A stretch of DNA of 64,000 bases from Nonomuraea africana (GTDB lineage Bacteria > Actinomycetota > Actinomycetes > Streptosporangiales > Streptosporangiaceae): contig NZ_JADBEF010000001.1 in the NCBI RefSeq assembly GCF_014873535.1, forward strand, positions 8,742,001 through 8,806,000, read 5' to 3'. Positions 8,219-16,215 of this stretch are shown in pieces. Every line of letters starts with the position of its first letter. Position 1 is the stretch's first letter. The notes under the pieces are model-generated. The model saw nothing but the letters and a program-made list of their open reading frames with translations, had not been told where the DNA came from and did not search any database. The translations under genes and the position numbers were made by a program.

Positions 8219-8560
8219 TCAGGCGGCCAGCGCCTGGCGCGCGCCGTCGACGGAGTCGCTGAGCTCGAAGTGGCGGTCGAGGTTCGTGATCGCCAGAAGG
8301 TGGTGGATCATCCCTGGGCCGACCACCAGGATGAGCCTGCCGTGCAGGTCCTTGATCCTGGTCAGCGTCGAGACCAGCAGGCCCAGGCCCACGGAGTCGC
8401 AGAACGGCACCTCGGTCAGGTCGATGGCCAGCTGCGGACCGCGCATGGGCGCCAGGACCCGGTCGAGCTCCTCGCGCAGGCGGGGGACGGCCGCCAGATC
8501 CAGGTCACCGACTGCTTGGACTAGAGCGAACCGACCATCCGTCCACGACCTGACCACCAT
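8219..8560 (-). CDS. STAS domain anti-anti-sigma factor
   Basis: This 113-residue single-domain protein has the STAS pattern of anti-sigma factor antagonists: LVQAVGDLDLAAVPRLREEL, QLAIDLTEVPFCDSVGLGLL, then HGRLILVVGPG. The serine in FCDSVGLG sits at the SpoIIAA phosphorylation position, so it is probably controlled by a RsbW/SpoIIAB-like kinase encoded elsewhere. No kinase or sigma gene lies beside it here. The start has few alternatives and the length is normal for the family. Confidence 0.88.
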   Translation of the reverse strand: MVVRSWTDGRFALVQAVGDLDLAAVPRLREELDRVLAPMRGPQLAIDLTEVPFCDSVGLGLLVSTLTRIKDLHGRLILVVGPGMIHHLLAITNLDRHFELSDSVDGARQALAA

Positions 8561-8588
8561 GGTAAGAAACTGCCCATAGAACGCCGTA

Positions 8589-10025
8589 TTATCCGGCTTT
8601 CTTGCAGATGTTCTGACTCGCCGTTCGGGTGGTGGGTGTGATCTGCGGGGAAGGGGAGGCGGACGGCGTGGCGGCCGACTTCGGCTTGCGCACCTTCGGC
8701 TGGTCCTGGCCCACGACCACCTCGATGCCGTCGACGCCGGTCTGCTTCAGCTCGGCCCCGGGGATCGCGGCGGCCACGGTCTTCGCGGCGTTCTCCATGC
8801 CCTCGCCGTAGCGCACGACGGTCTTCGCGAAGTCCTTCCGCGTGGTGTTGCCGGGTACGCCCGGCACCTTGAACCCGGCGGCGAGCAGCCCCGCCTTGGT
8901 GCGCGCGCCGAGCCCGGTGATGAGCGTGCCGTTGAGCACCTTGACCTTGATCTGGTCGGGCGGCACGGACCTGACGGACTGCGTGGGCAGGACCGACGGC
9001 TTCGGAGCCGGCTTGGCGAGGTCCTGGTCGGCGCCGATGCGCCGGAACAGGTCGGCGGCCCGCTCCTTGTCCCAGAGCACGGCCGACTCGCCGGTCGGCG
9101 TCTTGAAGTCGACGTCGGTCAGCGGCACGCTGGCGAACTTCACGTCGTCGAGCGAGACGTCCTTGAGCTGCTCGACCAGCGGCACGAGCCCGTCGTCGGG
9201 GTCCACCTTGATCGTGGCGAGCGAGGAGTTGACGAAGGAGATCAGGTTTGCCGGGTTGGACAGCGCCTTGCTCAGCATCGCCGAGATGACCTGCTGCTGG
9301 CGGTCGATGCGGTCGAGGTCGGAGCGGGCGGTCGCCCTGGTGCGGGCGTAGCCGAGCGCTCTGGCGCCGTCGAGCTGGTGGGTGCCGGCGGCGAGGTTGA
9401 GCCCCGTCTTGGGGTCGTTGATGGGCACGGGCGTGCAGACGGTCACCCCGCCGAGCCGGTCGACCACGTTGACGAAGCCGAGGACGTTCACCTCGATGTA
9501 CCTGGTGATCGGCAGCCCCGTCGCCTGCTGCACGGTCTGGCGGGCCAGCTTGGCGCCGCCGAACTGGTATGCGGAGTTGATCTTGTGCTGGCCCTTGCCG
9601 GGAATGGTCGTCCAGGTGTCGCGCGGCAGGCTGACCACGGTCACCTTGCGGTGGTCGGCCGACAGATGGATCAGCATCATCGTGTCGGTCCGCTCGCCGG
9701 TCTCACGGCCGAGCTTGAGCCGGTTCTGCTCCTTGCGGGTGAGGTCGTCGCGCTTGTCGACGCCGACCAGCAGGATGTTCATCGGCCCCGAGGGCGCCTG
9801 CTCGGTGCCGCCCAGCCCGGCGTCGACCGAGCCGATCTTCTGCGGCGTGGCCCACACCCAGCCGGTGCCAGCCAGGACGAGCGCCGACATGGAGCCGGCG
9901 AGGATCAGGTTGCGCCGCCTCGCCCTCGCCCCCCTGCCGGGTTTACGCGGAGGTCGGCGTCCGGCGAGCCTGACGCTCCCAGGAGCGTCACCGCCCACGG
10001 CAACAGCCGCGTCATCCTCCTCCAA
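8589..10025 (-). CDS. LytR-CpsA-Psr (LCP) family protein with LytR_C domain
   Basis: The protein is about 478 residues from TTG 10025, which follows GGAGGGG at good spacing; the open frame extends to 10193 but overlaps the divergent glycosyltransferase. A short cytoplasmic tail and one membrane helix (about 39-59) precede the LCP domain: NILLVGVDKRDD, ERTDTMMLIHLS, VSLPRDTW, INSAYQFGG and DRIDRQQQVIS, with the conserved Arg and Asp residues. A C-terminal LytR_C domain (IKVKVLNGT) follows, then a proline/serine-rich end. LCP enzymes transfer polyprenyl-linked polymers such as teichoic acids or arabinogalactan to peptidoglycan outside the membrane. That fits the surface-polymer genes around it. 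Confidence 0.87.
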   Translation of the reverse strand: MEEDDAAVAVGGDAPGSVRLAGRRPPRKPGRGARARRRNLILAGSMSALVLAGTGWVWATPQKIGSVDAGLGGTEQAPSGPMNILLVGVDKRDDLTRKEQNRLKLGRETGERTDTMMLIHLSADHRKVTVVSLPRDTWTTIPGKGQHKINSAYQFGGAKLARQTVQQATGLPITRYIEVNVLGFVNVVDRLGGVTVCTPVPINDPKTGLNLAAGTHQLDGARALGYARTRATARSDLDRIDRQQQVISAMLSKALSNPANLISFVNSSLATIKVDPDDGLVPLVEQLKDVSLDDVKFASVPLTDVDFKTPTGESAVLWDKERAADLFRRIGADQDLAKPAPKPSVLPTQSVRSVPPDQIKVKVLNGTLITGLGARTKAGLLAAGFKVPGVPGNTTRKDFAKTVVRYGEGMENAAKTVAAAIPGAELKQTGVDGIEVVVGQDQPKVRKPKSAATPSASPSPQITPTTRTASQNICKKAG

Positions 10026-10091
10026 GGCACCCCTCCAAACACCGCAGGGATTGCTCTCCTCCCCTCGTCGTACAGTAGCGTGAGGCCCGCC

Positions 10092-11114
10092 ATGAAGCAG
10101 TTCCCCGACTCGCCCGCGCAGCCCGCGTTCCCACAGACGCGCGCCTGGCCGGCGATCTCCGTCGTGATGCCGATCCTCAACGAGGAACGGCACCTGCGCG
10201 AGGCCGTCGACCAGATCCTCGCCCAGGCCTACCCAGGCCCCATCGAAGTCGTGCTCGCCGTCGGACCCTCACGCGACCGCACCCAGGAGGTGGCCGACGC
10301 GATCGCGGCGGCGGACCCCAGGGTGACCGTGGTGGCCAACCCGACGGGACGCACCCCCAACGCGCTCAACGCCGCCATCGGCGCCTCCCGCCACGAGATC
10401 ATCGCCAGGGTCGACGGGCATGCCATGCTCCCCGACGACTACCTCAGGGTGGCGGTCGAGACGCTGGAGGAGACCGGAGCCGACAACGTCGGCGGCGTCA
10501 TGGCGGCCGAGGGCGTCACCGCCTTCGAGCAGGCCGTCGCCCGCGCGATGACCTCCAAGATCGGCGTCGGCTCGGCCGCCTTCCACGTGGGCGGCACGGC
10601 GGGCCCCGCCGACACCGTCTACCTGGGCGTGTTCAGGCGCTCGGCCCTGAAGCGGGTCGGCGGCTACGACGAGCACTTCCAGCGCGCCCAAGACTGGGAG
10701 ATGAACCACCGCATCCGCGAGAGCGGCGGCCTGGTGTGGTTCCAGCCCAGGATGCGCGTCACCTACCGGCCGAGGCCCAACCTCAGAGCCCTGGCCAAGC
10801 AGTACTTCCACTACGGCAGGTGGCGGCGCGTCGTGGCGCGCACCCACGAGGGCACGATCAACCTGCGCTACCTCGCGCCGCCGGCCGTCGTCGTCGCGAT
10901 CGTGGCGGGCTTGCTGGTCTCGCCGTTCTTCCCGCTCGCGCTGATCGTCCCCGGCGGGTACATGCTGGCGATCACCGGCGGCTCGGTGCTGACCGGCAGC
11001 GGGCTGCCCGCACGGGCCAGGTTCGCGCTGCCGTTCGTCTACGCCACCATGCACCTGTCGTGGGGCTGGGGCTTCCTCACCAGCCCGCGCAAGCTCTCCC
11101 GACCCCAGCGCTGA
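10092..11114 (+). CDS. Glycosyltransferase family 2 (ExoA-like)
   Basis: This 340-residue protein starts at ATG 10092, preceded by GAGG. It has a GT-A domain opening ISVVMPILNEERHLREAV, a DxD-like metal motif in RVDGHAMLPDDY, and the acceptor motif YDEHFQRAQDWEMNHRI. Two to three membrane helices at the C-terminus (about 265-330) anchor it. The order resembles ExoA-type enzymes that add sugars to lipid-linked intermediates. It is divergent from the LCP gene, with only 66 bases between starts, so the two may share control. Sugar specificity cannot be read. Confidence 0.85.
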   Translation: MKQFPDSPAQPAFPQTRAWPAISVVMPILNEERHLREAVDQILAQAYPGPIEVVLAVGPSRDRTQEVADAIAAADPRVTVVANPTGRTPNALNAAIGASRHEIIARVDGHAMLPDDYLRVAVETLEETGADNVGGVMAAEGVTAFEQAVARAMTSKIGVGSAAFHVGGTAGPADTVYLGVFRRSALKRVGGYDEHFQRAQDWEMNHRIRESGGLVWFQPRMRVTYRPRPNLRALAKQYFHYGRWRRVVARTHEGTINLRYLAPPAVVVAIVAGLLVSPFFPLALIVPGGYMLAITGGSVLTGSGLPARARFALPFVYATMHLSWGWGFLTSPRKLSRPQR

Positions 11115-11152
11115 CCTCCCGACCCAGCGCTGACCTCCCGACCACCTCCTGG

Positions 11153-11178
11153 CCCGGCCCCGTGATCACGGGGCCGGG
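11153..11178. terminator. 26-bp perfect palindrome between convergent genes
   Basis: A perfect inverted repeat of 13 bp per arm (CCCGGCCCCGTGA and its complement) lies between the glycosyltransferase stop and the convergent cytidylyltransferase/SDR gene, and overlaps the latter's stop codon. It is GC-rich and would fold the same way in both transcripts, so it is probably a bidirectional terminator. A 19-bp direct repeat (CCAGCGCTGACCTCCCGAC) sits just before it. Confidence 0.55.
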
Positions 11179-12512
11179 TCACTCGTCGTGGCGAGGACGT
11201 CGACGACCTGGCCCGTCAGGCCCGAGGCCAGCAGGTCGACGGATGTCGTGGCGGCGACCACCGGCGATCCCGGACGGCGGGGACTGACGCAGTTCGCCCT
11301 GATGCCCTCGCCCGCCCACTCGTCGGCCAGCGCCCGCGTGAGTTCGGCGACGGCGGCCCTGGTCGCCGAGTGCAGCCCGTGGCCCCCGCTCCCGGGACCC
11401 GGCGCGGCGTAGAACAGCAACCCGCCGCCCGTCTCCCTCAGATAGGGGTGGGCCGCGCGCGCCACGGTCACCGGCCCGAGCACGTTGACGTTGACGACGT
11501 CGGCGACCGCCGCCTCCGAGACCTCCGCCAGCCTGCCCGCGTGCGGCGCCTCGGCCGCGTACACCACGTGGTCGACGCGGCCCACCTCGGCCAGCGCCTT
11601 CGCGACGGAGGCGGGGTCCTCCACCCGCACGCCGTCCACCGAGCGGGAGAAGGAGCGCACGACGGCGCCGTGCCCGCGGGCGAGCTCGGCCACCGCCGCG
11701 CCGATCCCGGCGGCGTCGCCGAAGACGACCACGCTCCTGCCGTCGAACGCCTCGCGGCGGGCGGCGGGGGAGGCCGCCGGCGCCGTCGAGGCGGCCAGCT
11801 GGAAGAGCGCGTCGGCGATGTGCACGTCGACGGGGTGGGTGACCTTGATGTTGCGCTCGCTGCCGGGCACGATCACGATCGGCACCTCGGGCAGGTACCG
11901 CAGCACCACGCCGCAGTCGTCGGTGGCCGGCCGGCGGGCGAAGTCAGGGTCGGCGAAGGCCCGCTCGTACGCCTCACGGATCACCGAGAGCCTGAAGCCC
12001 TGCGGCGTCTGGACACGACGCAGCCGCGCCCGGTCGGGGATCTCCTGGACGACCTCGCCGCCCGGCCCCGGCGCCGTCACGACGATCGTGTCGGAGCTCG
12101 GGATGGCGACCTCGACCGCGCGCGCCTCCTTCAGCGCCTCGACACACTCCGTGATGATCCGGGGCTCCAGCAGCGGCCGTACGGCGTCGTGCAGGAGCAC
12201 GTCGCACTCGTCGGAGCCGAGCGCGCGTAGCGCCCGCCACGTGGTCTCCGAGCGGGTGGCGCCGCCTTCGAGCACCTGGCTCACCTTGCCGAAGCCGCGC
12301 GCGGCGACCAGCTCGGCGACCTCGGCGGTGAAGCCGGGGGTCATCAGCACGACGATCTCGTCGATCTCGGGCGCGGCGTCGAACAGGGCGAGGGTGTGCT
12401 CGATGATCGACCGGCCGGCGATCCTGATGAGCTGCTTCGGGGTGCCGAGCCCGACACGCCGACCGACGCCCCCGGCGAGGAGCACTCCCACGGTGCGCAG
12501 CCGAGATTCCAT
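11166..12512 (-). CDS. Bifunctional cytidylyltransferase (IspD/TarI-like)-SDR fusion
   Basis: This protein of about 448 residues starts at ATG 12512. The N-terminal half is an IspD/TarI-type cytidylyltransferase: VGVLLAGGVGRRVGLGTPKQ, GGATRSETTWRAL, LLHDAVRPLL, RRVQTPQGFR, TDDCGVVLRY and KVTHPVDVHIADALF. The C-terminal half is a short-chain dehydrogenase with a weak nucleotide loop VVVFGDAAGIGAAVAEL, DHVVYAAEAPHAG and a late helix. The SDR Tyr-x3-Lys motif is not obvious (HSATRAAVAEL lies at that place). In Haemophilus Bcs1-type proteins this fusion makes CDP-ribitol. I infer a CDP-alditol synthase for a teichoic-acid-like polymer. It is divergent from the CDP-alcohol transferase fusion. Confidence 0.8.
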   Translation of the reverse strand: MESRLRTVGVLLAGGVGRRVGLGTPKQLIRIAGRSIIEHTLALFDAAPEIDEIVVLMTPGFTAEVAELVAARGFGKVSQVLEGGATRSETTWRALRALGSDECDVLLHDAVRPLLEPRIITECVEALKEARAVEVAIPSSDTIVVTAPGPGGEVVQEIPDRARLRRVQTPQGFRLSVIREAYERAFADPDFARRPATDDCGVVLRYLPEVPIVIVPGSERNIKVTHPVDVHIADALFQLAASTAPAASPAARREAFDGRSVVVFGDAAGIGAAVAELARGHGAVVRSFSRSVDGVRVEDPASVAKALAEVGRVDHVVYAAEAPHAGRLAEVSEAAVADVVNVNVLGPVTVARAAHPYLRETGGGLLFYAAPGPGSGGHGLHSATRAAVAELTRALADEWAGEGIRANCVSPRRPGSPVVAATTSVDLLASGLTGQVVDVLATTSDPAP

Positions 12513-12620
12513 ACAAAAGAGGGTAATGGTCTCGCGCGTCGCGGCCACGTCCTCGTGATTTGCGGTCAACGGGTCGCTACGCTGGGCAACGCACTCCTCG
12601 TATCCGAAGGAGAACCGCGC

Positions 12621-14081
12621 GTGCCAGAATCCACCACCACCACCCGAGAGGGCCTCACGGCGGCGGCCGTCGTGCTCGCCACGACCCCGGCCGCCCGGCT
12701 GTCGTGCGCGGACGGCACCCTGCTCGACCGGATCAACGACCAGCTGCTGATGCTACCCGTGCGCGACGTGCACGTGGTGCCGCAGGGCGGTGGCCTGGGC
12801 GCCGACCTGCGCGGCGTGGCCAAGATCGCGCGTATCTCCACGGGCCCGGTCGTCCTCCTGCCGGCCGACCTCATCGCGCACACCGAGGCGCTGGCGGTGC
12901 TCGTGGAGCACCCGTCCCGCAACACCGGCGCGCTGGTGAGCACCGACGCCACGGTCGGGCCGCTGCGCCCGCCCGTCAGGATCGCGCGCGGCAGGGTCCT
13001 GGCGGCCGGCAGCTCCTACCATGTGGTGCCCGAGGCCAACGCCACCTTCAGAGGCGTCCTGCAGGTCGGCGAGGCCGACCTCGGCACCCTGGCGGACATC
13101 GCCGACGAACTGGCCGAGCTGGCCGACACCGGCCGCCTCGGCCCCGTCACCCCGATCGAGGCGATCGACCTGCTGCTGGTCGGCCTCGTGCGCTCAGGGG
13201 TGAGCGTGCGCGCCGCGCGGCTCGGGCCGCTGCACGCCGACAGGGTCACCGCCCAGTCCGCCGCGGACCTGGCCGTGACCCGCCTGTCCGACGTCGACGA
13301 GGCCAAGGTACGGCTCGACAGCGCGGTCAAGGCCGACGACGGCTTCTTCACCACCTTCTTCGTCAGCTCGTGGTCGCCCCATCTGGTCCGCCTGGCCGCG
13401 AAGCTGAAGCTCACGCCCAACGCGGTGACCGGCATCTCCGTCGCCCTGGCGGTGCTGGCGGCGGTGTGGTTCTCGGAGGGCACCAGGGGCGCCCAGATCC
13501 TCGGCGCCGCGCTGCTGCTGCTGTCGTTCGTGCTCGACTGCGTGGACGGCCAGCTCGCCCGCTACACCCGCACGTTCTCGCGGCTCGGCGCGTGGGTCGA
13601 CGCGATGGCCGACCGGCTGAAGGAGTACGTCGTCTACGTCGGTCTCGCCCTCGGCTACTCCGCGGGGCTCGACGCCGGCAACGGAGGGCCCGAGGGGATC
13701 TGGCGGCTGGCCGTGGCGGCGATGATCCTCCAGATGCTCAGGCACATGGTCGACTTCTCCTTCAAGGGCGGCATGTCCGACGCCAGGCGCGTCGGCGCCG
13801 CGTGGGCCAGGCCGCCGAGGTCGCTGCTGGAGTCGGTGGACGTGGGCCGCGTCGCCGTACCTCGGCAGGGGGTGCTCGGGCTCGCGCAGCGGCTGGAGCG
13901 CGAGAAGCTCACCCGATGGGTGAAGAAGGCGGTCGTGCTGCCGATCGGCGAGCGGATGGCGCTGATCGCGCTCACCGCCGCGCTCTTCAACGCCAAGGTG
14001 ACCTTCATGGCGTTGCTGGCCTGGGGTGGTCTCGCCCTCCTCTACCAACTCGTCGGCAGGATCGCGAGGTCCACCGCATGA
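12621..14081 (+). CDS. Nucleotidyltransferase-like / CDP-alcohol phosphatidyltransferase fusion
   Basis: This 486-residue protein starts at GTG 12621 after AAGGAG. The first 230 residues look like a degenerate nucleotidyltransferase domain (AAVVLATTPAARLSCADGTLLDRI, VVLLPADLIAHTEAL) without the classic GxGxRL motif. The rest is a polytopic CDP-alcohol phosphotransferase with the full motif DCVDGQLAR, 8 residues, GAWVDAMAD, so all four metal/catalytic aspartates are present. The arrangement resembles IPCT/DIPPS enzymes, in which a cytidylyltransferase is joined to a CDP-inositol transferase. Its stop overlaps the DUF5941 start. It is likely to transfer an alditol- or inositol-phosphate in the membrane. 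Confidence 0.82.
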   Translation: MPESTTTTREGLTAAAVVLATTPAARLSCADGTLLDRINDQLLMLPVRDVHVVPQGGGLGADLRGVAKIARISTGPVVLLPADLIAHTEALAVLVEHPSRNTGALVSTDATVGPLRPPVRIARGRVLAAGSSYHVVPEANATFRGVLQVGEADLGTLADIADELAELADTGRLGPVTPIEAIDLLLVGLVRSGVSVRAARLGPLHADRVTAQSAADLAVTRLSDVDEAKVRLDSAVKADDGFFTTFFVSSWSPHLVRLAAKLKLTPNAVTGISVALAVLAAVWFSEGTRGAQILGAALLLLSFVLDCVDGQLARYTRTFSRLGAWVDAMADRLKEYVVYVGLALGYSAGLDAGNGGPEGIWRLAVAAMILQMLRHMVDFSFKGGMSDARRVGAAWARPPRSLLESVDVGRVAVPRQGVLGLAQRLEREKLTRWVKKAVVLPIGERMALIALTAALFNAKVTFMALLAWGGLALLYQLVGRIARSTA

Positions 14082-14701
14082 TCTCCGTGCACATGGTGCC
14101 CGTTCCGCGCAGCACCGTGGTCGCCTACCGCGACGACGGGCCGCTCTCGCGCGGCATGGGCGCGCTCGTGGCGGGCCAGCTGCCGCCGCTGCCTCCGGCG
14201 ATCGCCGGAGCGTTCGTCACCGGCATCCTGCTCCTGGTCGGCGTGGGCGGCACCGACGGGCTCGCGGTGTTCGCGCCCGCCGTGACGCTGCTGCTGGCCG
14301 GCCCCGGCAGCTCGCACCCGCACGACGGCAGGCTCGACTGGCTGGTACCCCCGATCCTGCGGATGACCGAGTACGTCTTCGTCGCGGCCGTCTGTTTCGG
14401 CCACGACCTGCACCCGGTGCTCATCTTCGCGCTGCTCGGCGCGATGGCCTTCCATCACTACGACCTGGTCTACCGGATCAGGCAGCGCGTCTACCCGCCG
14501 CCGTTGCTGGCCACCGCGGGGCTCGGCTGGGACGGGCGGATGCTGGCCGTGGCGGTCGGAGTGATCATCGGCCAGATGACCGCCATGTGCGTGCTGCTGG
14601 CCGTCTATCTGTGGTGCCTGTTCGGCTGGGAATCACTGACGTGCTGGCTGGCCGCGCCCCGCTCCGGGGTGGATGCAGCCGAAATGGGAACTCCCGACTA
14701 A
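14078..14701 (+). CDS. DUF5941 membrane protein
   Basis: This 207-residue protein starts at ATG 14078, inside the previous stop (ATGA). It has four or five hydrophobic helices and conserved-looking motifs: LSRGMGALVAGQLPPLPPAI, RLDWLVPPILRMTEY, FHHYDLVYRIRQR and GWDGRMLAVAV. I recognise the pattern as DUF5941, which is often fused or adjacent to CDP-alcohol phosphotransferases in actinomycetes. Function unknown; translational coupling points to a shared role in the CDP-alcohol reaction. Its stop codon TAA (14699-14701) is also the target duplication of the following insertion sequence, so the reading frame is intact. Confidence 0.72.
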   Translation: MISVHMVPVPRSTVVAYRDDGPLSRGMGALVAGQLPPLPPAIAGAFVTGILLLVGVGGTDGLAVFAPAVTLLLAGPGSSHPHDGRLDWLVPPILRMTEYVFVAAVCFGHDLHPVLIFALLGAMAFHHYDLVYRIRQRVYPPPLLATAGLGWDGRMLAVAVGVIIGQMTAMCVLLAVYLWCLFGWESLTCWLAAPRSGVDAAEMGTPD

Positions 14702-14722
14702 GTGGGCGTTTGATCCTGTGAG
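14702..14722 (+). repeat. Left terminal inverted repeat of the IS
   Basis: The sequence starts GTGGGCGTTTGATCCTG and pairs with the complement of 15796-15816, with two mismatches (positions 11 and 18). Confidence 0.85.
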
Positions 14723-14740
14723 TTCCGTCTGATCGGTGTT

Positions 14741-15580
14741 TCAGGTGCCTCGCCAGGTTGGGGTGGATTCGCGGGCGAGGCGGCGGGTCATCAGATCGAT
14801 CATGGCGATGTGAATCATGGCTTCGGATCGAGCGGGCAGGGCCTCGTAGTCGCGGACCAGTCGGCGGTGGAGCATGAGCCAGCCGAGGGTCCGTTCGGCG
14901 ACCCAGCGGCGGGGCAGGGCGGTGAAGCCCCTGGTGGCAGGGTCGCGGCGGACGACTTCGACGTCGATGCCGAGGGCGGCGCCGCCTTCGATGACCTTGG
15001 TGCGGTAGGCGCTGTCGGCCCAGGCCTTGGTGATGGTCGGGTGGTCTTCGGCGACCTGGGTCAGCAGGGGCAGTCCGGCGGCGCCGTCGGAGACGCCGGC
15101 GGCGGTGACCAGCACGGCGAGTAGCAGGCCGAGGGTGTCGGTGACGATGCTGCGTTTGCGGCCGGCGATCTTCTTGCCGGCGTCGTAGCCCTGGCTGGCC
15201 GCGGGCGCGTTGGCGGAGGTCTTGACGCTCTGAGCGTCGATGATGCAGGCGCTCGGTTCGGGATCGCGGCCTTCGGCGGTGCGCACTAATCGCCGGAGCA
15301 GGCCGGTGAGCTGGGTGAAGACCCCGTCTTTCTGCCAGTGGGCGAAGTAGCCGTAGACGGTCTGCCAGGGTGGGTACTCGTGCGGCAGGTAGCGCCAGGG
15401 GATGCCGGTGCGGTCGACGTAGAGGATGGCGTTCAGGATGGCGCGCAGGTCGTGCTCGCAGGGGCGGCCGATGTCGAGGCCTGTGCCGCGGCGGTCGGCG
15501 CGCCAGGCGCTCAGCACTGGTTCGATGAGCGCCCATCGTGCGTCGGACAGGTCGCTGGGGTACGGTCGCTGCTCGGCCAT
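14741..15580 (-). CDS. IS5-family DDE transposase
   Basis: This 279-residue protein has an N-terminal DUF4096-type domain (YPSDLSDARWALIEPVL, GIPWRYLPHEYPPWQTVYGYF) and a DDE catalytic core: first Asp in CIIDAQSVKTS, second in AWADSAYR, and Glu in RWVAERTLGWLMLHRRL. The length and motifs fit single-frame IS5-family enzymes of the IS427 type. No frameshift or stop interrupts it. It is read towards the left end of the element. Confidence 0.92.
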   Translation of the reverse strand: MAEQRPYPSDLSDARWALIEPVLSAWRADRRGTGLDIGRPCEHDLRAILNAILYVDRTGIPWRYLPHEYPPWQTVYGYFAHWQKDGVFTQLTGLLRRLVRTAEGRDPEPSACIIDAQSVKTSANAPAASQGYDAGKKIAGRKRSIVTDTLGLLLAVLVTAAGVSDGAAGLPLLTQVAEDHPTITKAWADSAYRTKVIEGGAALGIDVEVVRRDPATRGFTALPRRWVAERTLGWLMLHRRLVRDYEALPARSEAMIHIAMIDLMTRRLARESTPTWRGT

Positions 15581-15795
15581 GCTTCTGGCGTATCGCAGAT
15601 TGCATGTGCCGCCCAGTCCTGAGTGTCAGCTTTCAATCACATACCGTGACATGCTCGGCATCTTGGGATGAGACAGGACTTTCCTGGATGAGGTCGGCGC
15701 TCTGCGAGCTTCTCATCGACATCGCCACGCCGACATGCGCCGAAAGCGCGCAAATTGGGCGGTCAGACGGAGGGACGTACTGGGACCTACATCAC

Positions 15796-15816
15796 CTCCC
15801 AGGATTAAACGCCCAC
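15796..15816 (-). repeat. Right terminal inverted repeat of the IS
   Basis: This is the complement of the left end with 19 of 21 bases matching. It is followed directly by TAA (15817-15819), the copy of the target site. Confidence 0.85.
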
Positions 15817-15819
15817 TAA

Positions 15820-16140
15820 GGGTGTGTTTGAGGGTCGCGACCGCTTCGGCGCTCGTTGGCATTGGGTTGAACCTCGCTCACTCCCGCCGAGCTCCTTCGC
15901 GCTGTGTCTGAGGGTCGCGACCGCTCGGCGCTCGTTGGGATCGGGTTGAACCTCGCTCACTCCCGCCGAGCTCCTTCGCGCTGTGTGTGAGGGTCGCGAC
16001 CGCTCGGCGCTCGTTGGCATTGGGTTGAACCTCGCTCACTCCCGCCGAGCTCCTTCGCGCTGTGTGTGAGGGTCGCGACCGCTCGGCGCTCGTTGGCATT
16101 GGGTTGAACCTCGCTCACTCCCGCCGAGCTCCTTCGCTCC
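15820..16140. repeat. 79-bp tandem repeat array, four copies
   Basis: Four near-identical units begin at about 15830, 15910, 15989 and 16068; the period is 79 bp, with one extra base in the first unit, and the last copy is slightly truncated. Each unit contains GAGGGTCGCGACCG, a CGGCGCTCGTTGG segment, GAACCTCGCTCACTC and GCCGAGCTCCTTCGC. Units differ at only a few positions. The period is not a multiple of three, so the open frames crossing the array change phase and are unlikely to be real genes. The array starts right at the IS target site. The role is unknown; it may be a recombination-prone intergenic repeat. Confidence 0.85.
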
Positions 16141-16215
16141 GGATTACACGATCAGGGCCTCCAGGCAACTAACCTTTGGGGTCTTACGTAGTCATGCTCG
16201 ACTGAGGAGTGCACG

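Larger units (their letters stand above)
14702..15816 (-). mobile_element. IS5-family insertion sequence, complete
   Basis: The 1115-bp element is bounded by 21-bp imperfect inverted repeats (14702-14722 and 15796-15816, 19 of 21 matching, starting GTGGGCGTTT). It is flanked by the 3-bp direct repeat TAA (14699-14701 and 15817-15819). It carries one intact DDE transposase on the minus strand. The left non-coding end is short (39 bp) and the right end is unusually long (236 bp) with no recognised gene. It sits directly after the stop codon of the DUF5941 gene and beside a tandem repeat array. Intact ends and transposase suggest recent or still possible mobility. Confidence 0.88.

Noticed and set aside
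15805..16099. Two overlapping ORFs in the 79-bp repeats
   Set aside because: The repeat period is not a multiple of three, so the peptides are phase artefacts; no ribosome-binding site.
15820..16140. CRISPR array
   Set aside because: There are no unique spacers; the whole 79-bp unit repeats, and no cas gene is near.
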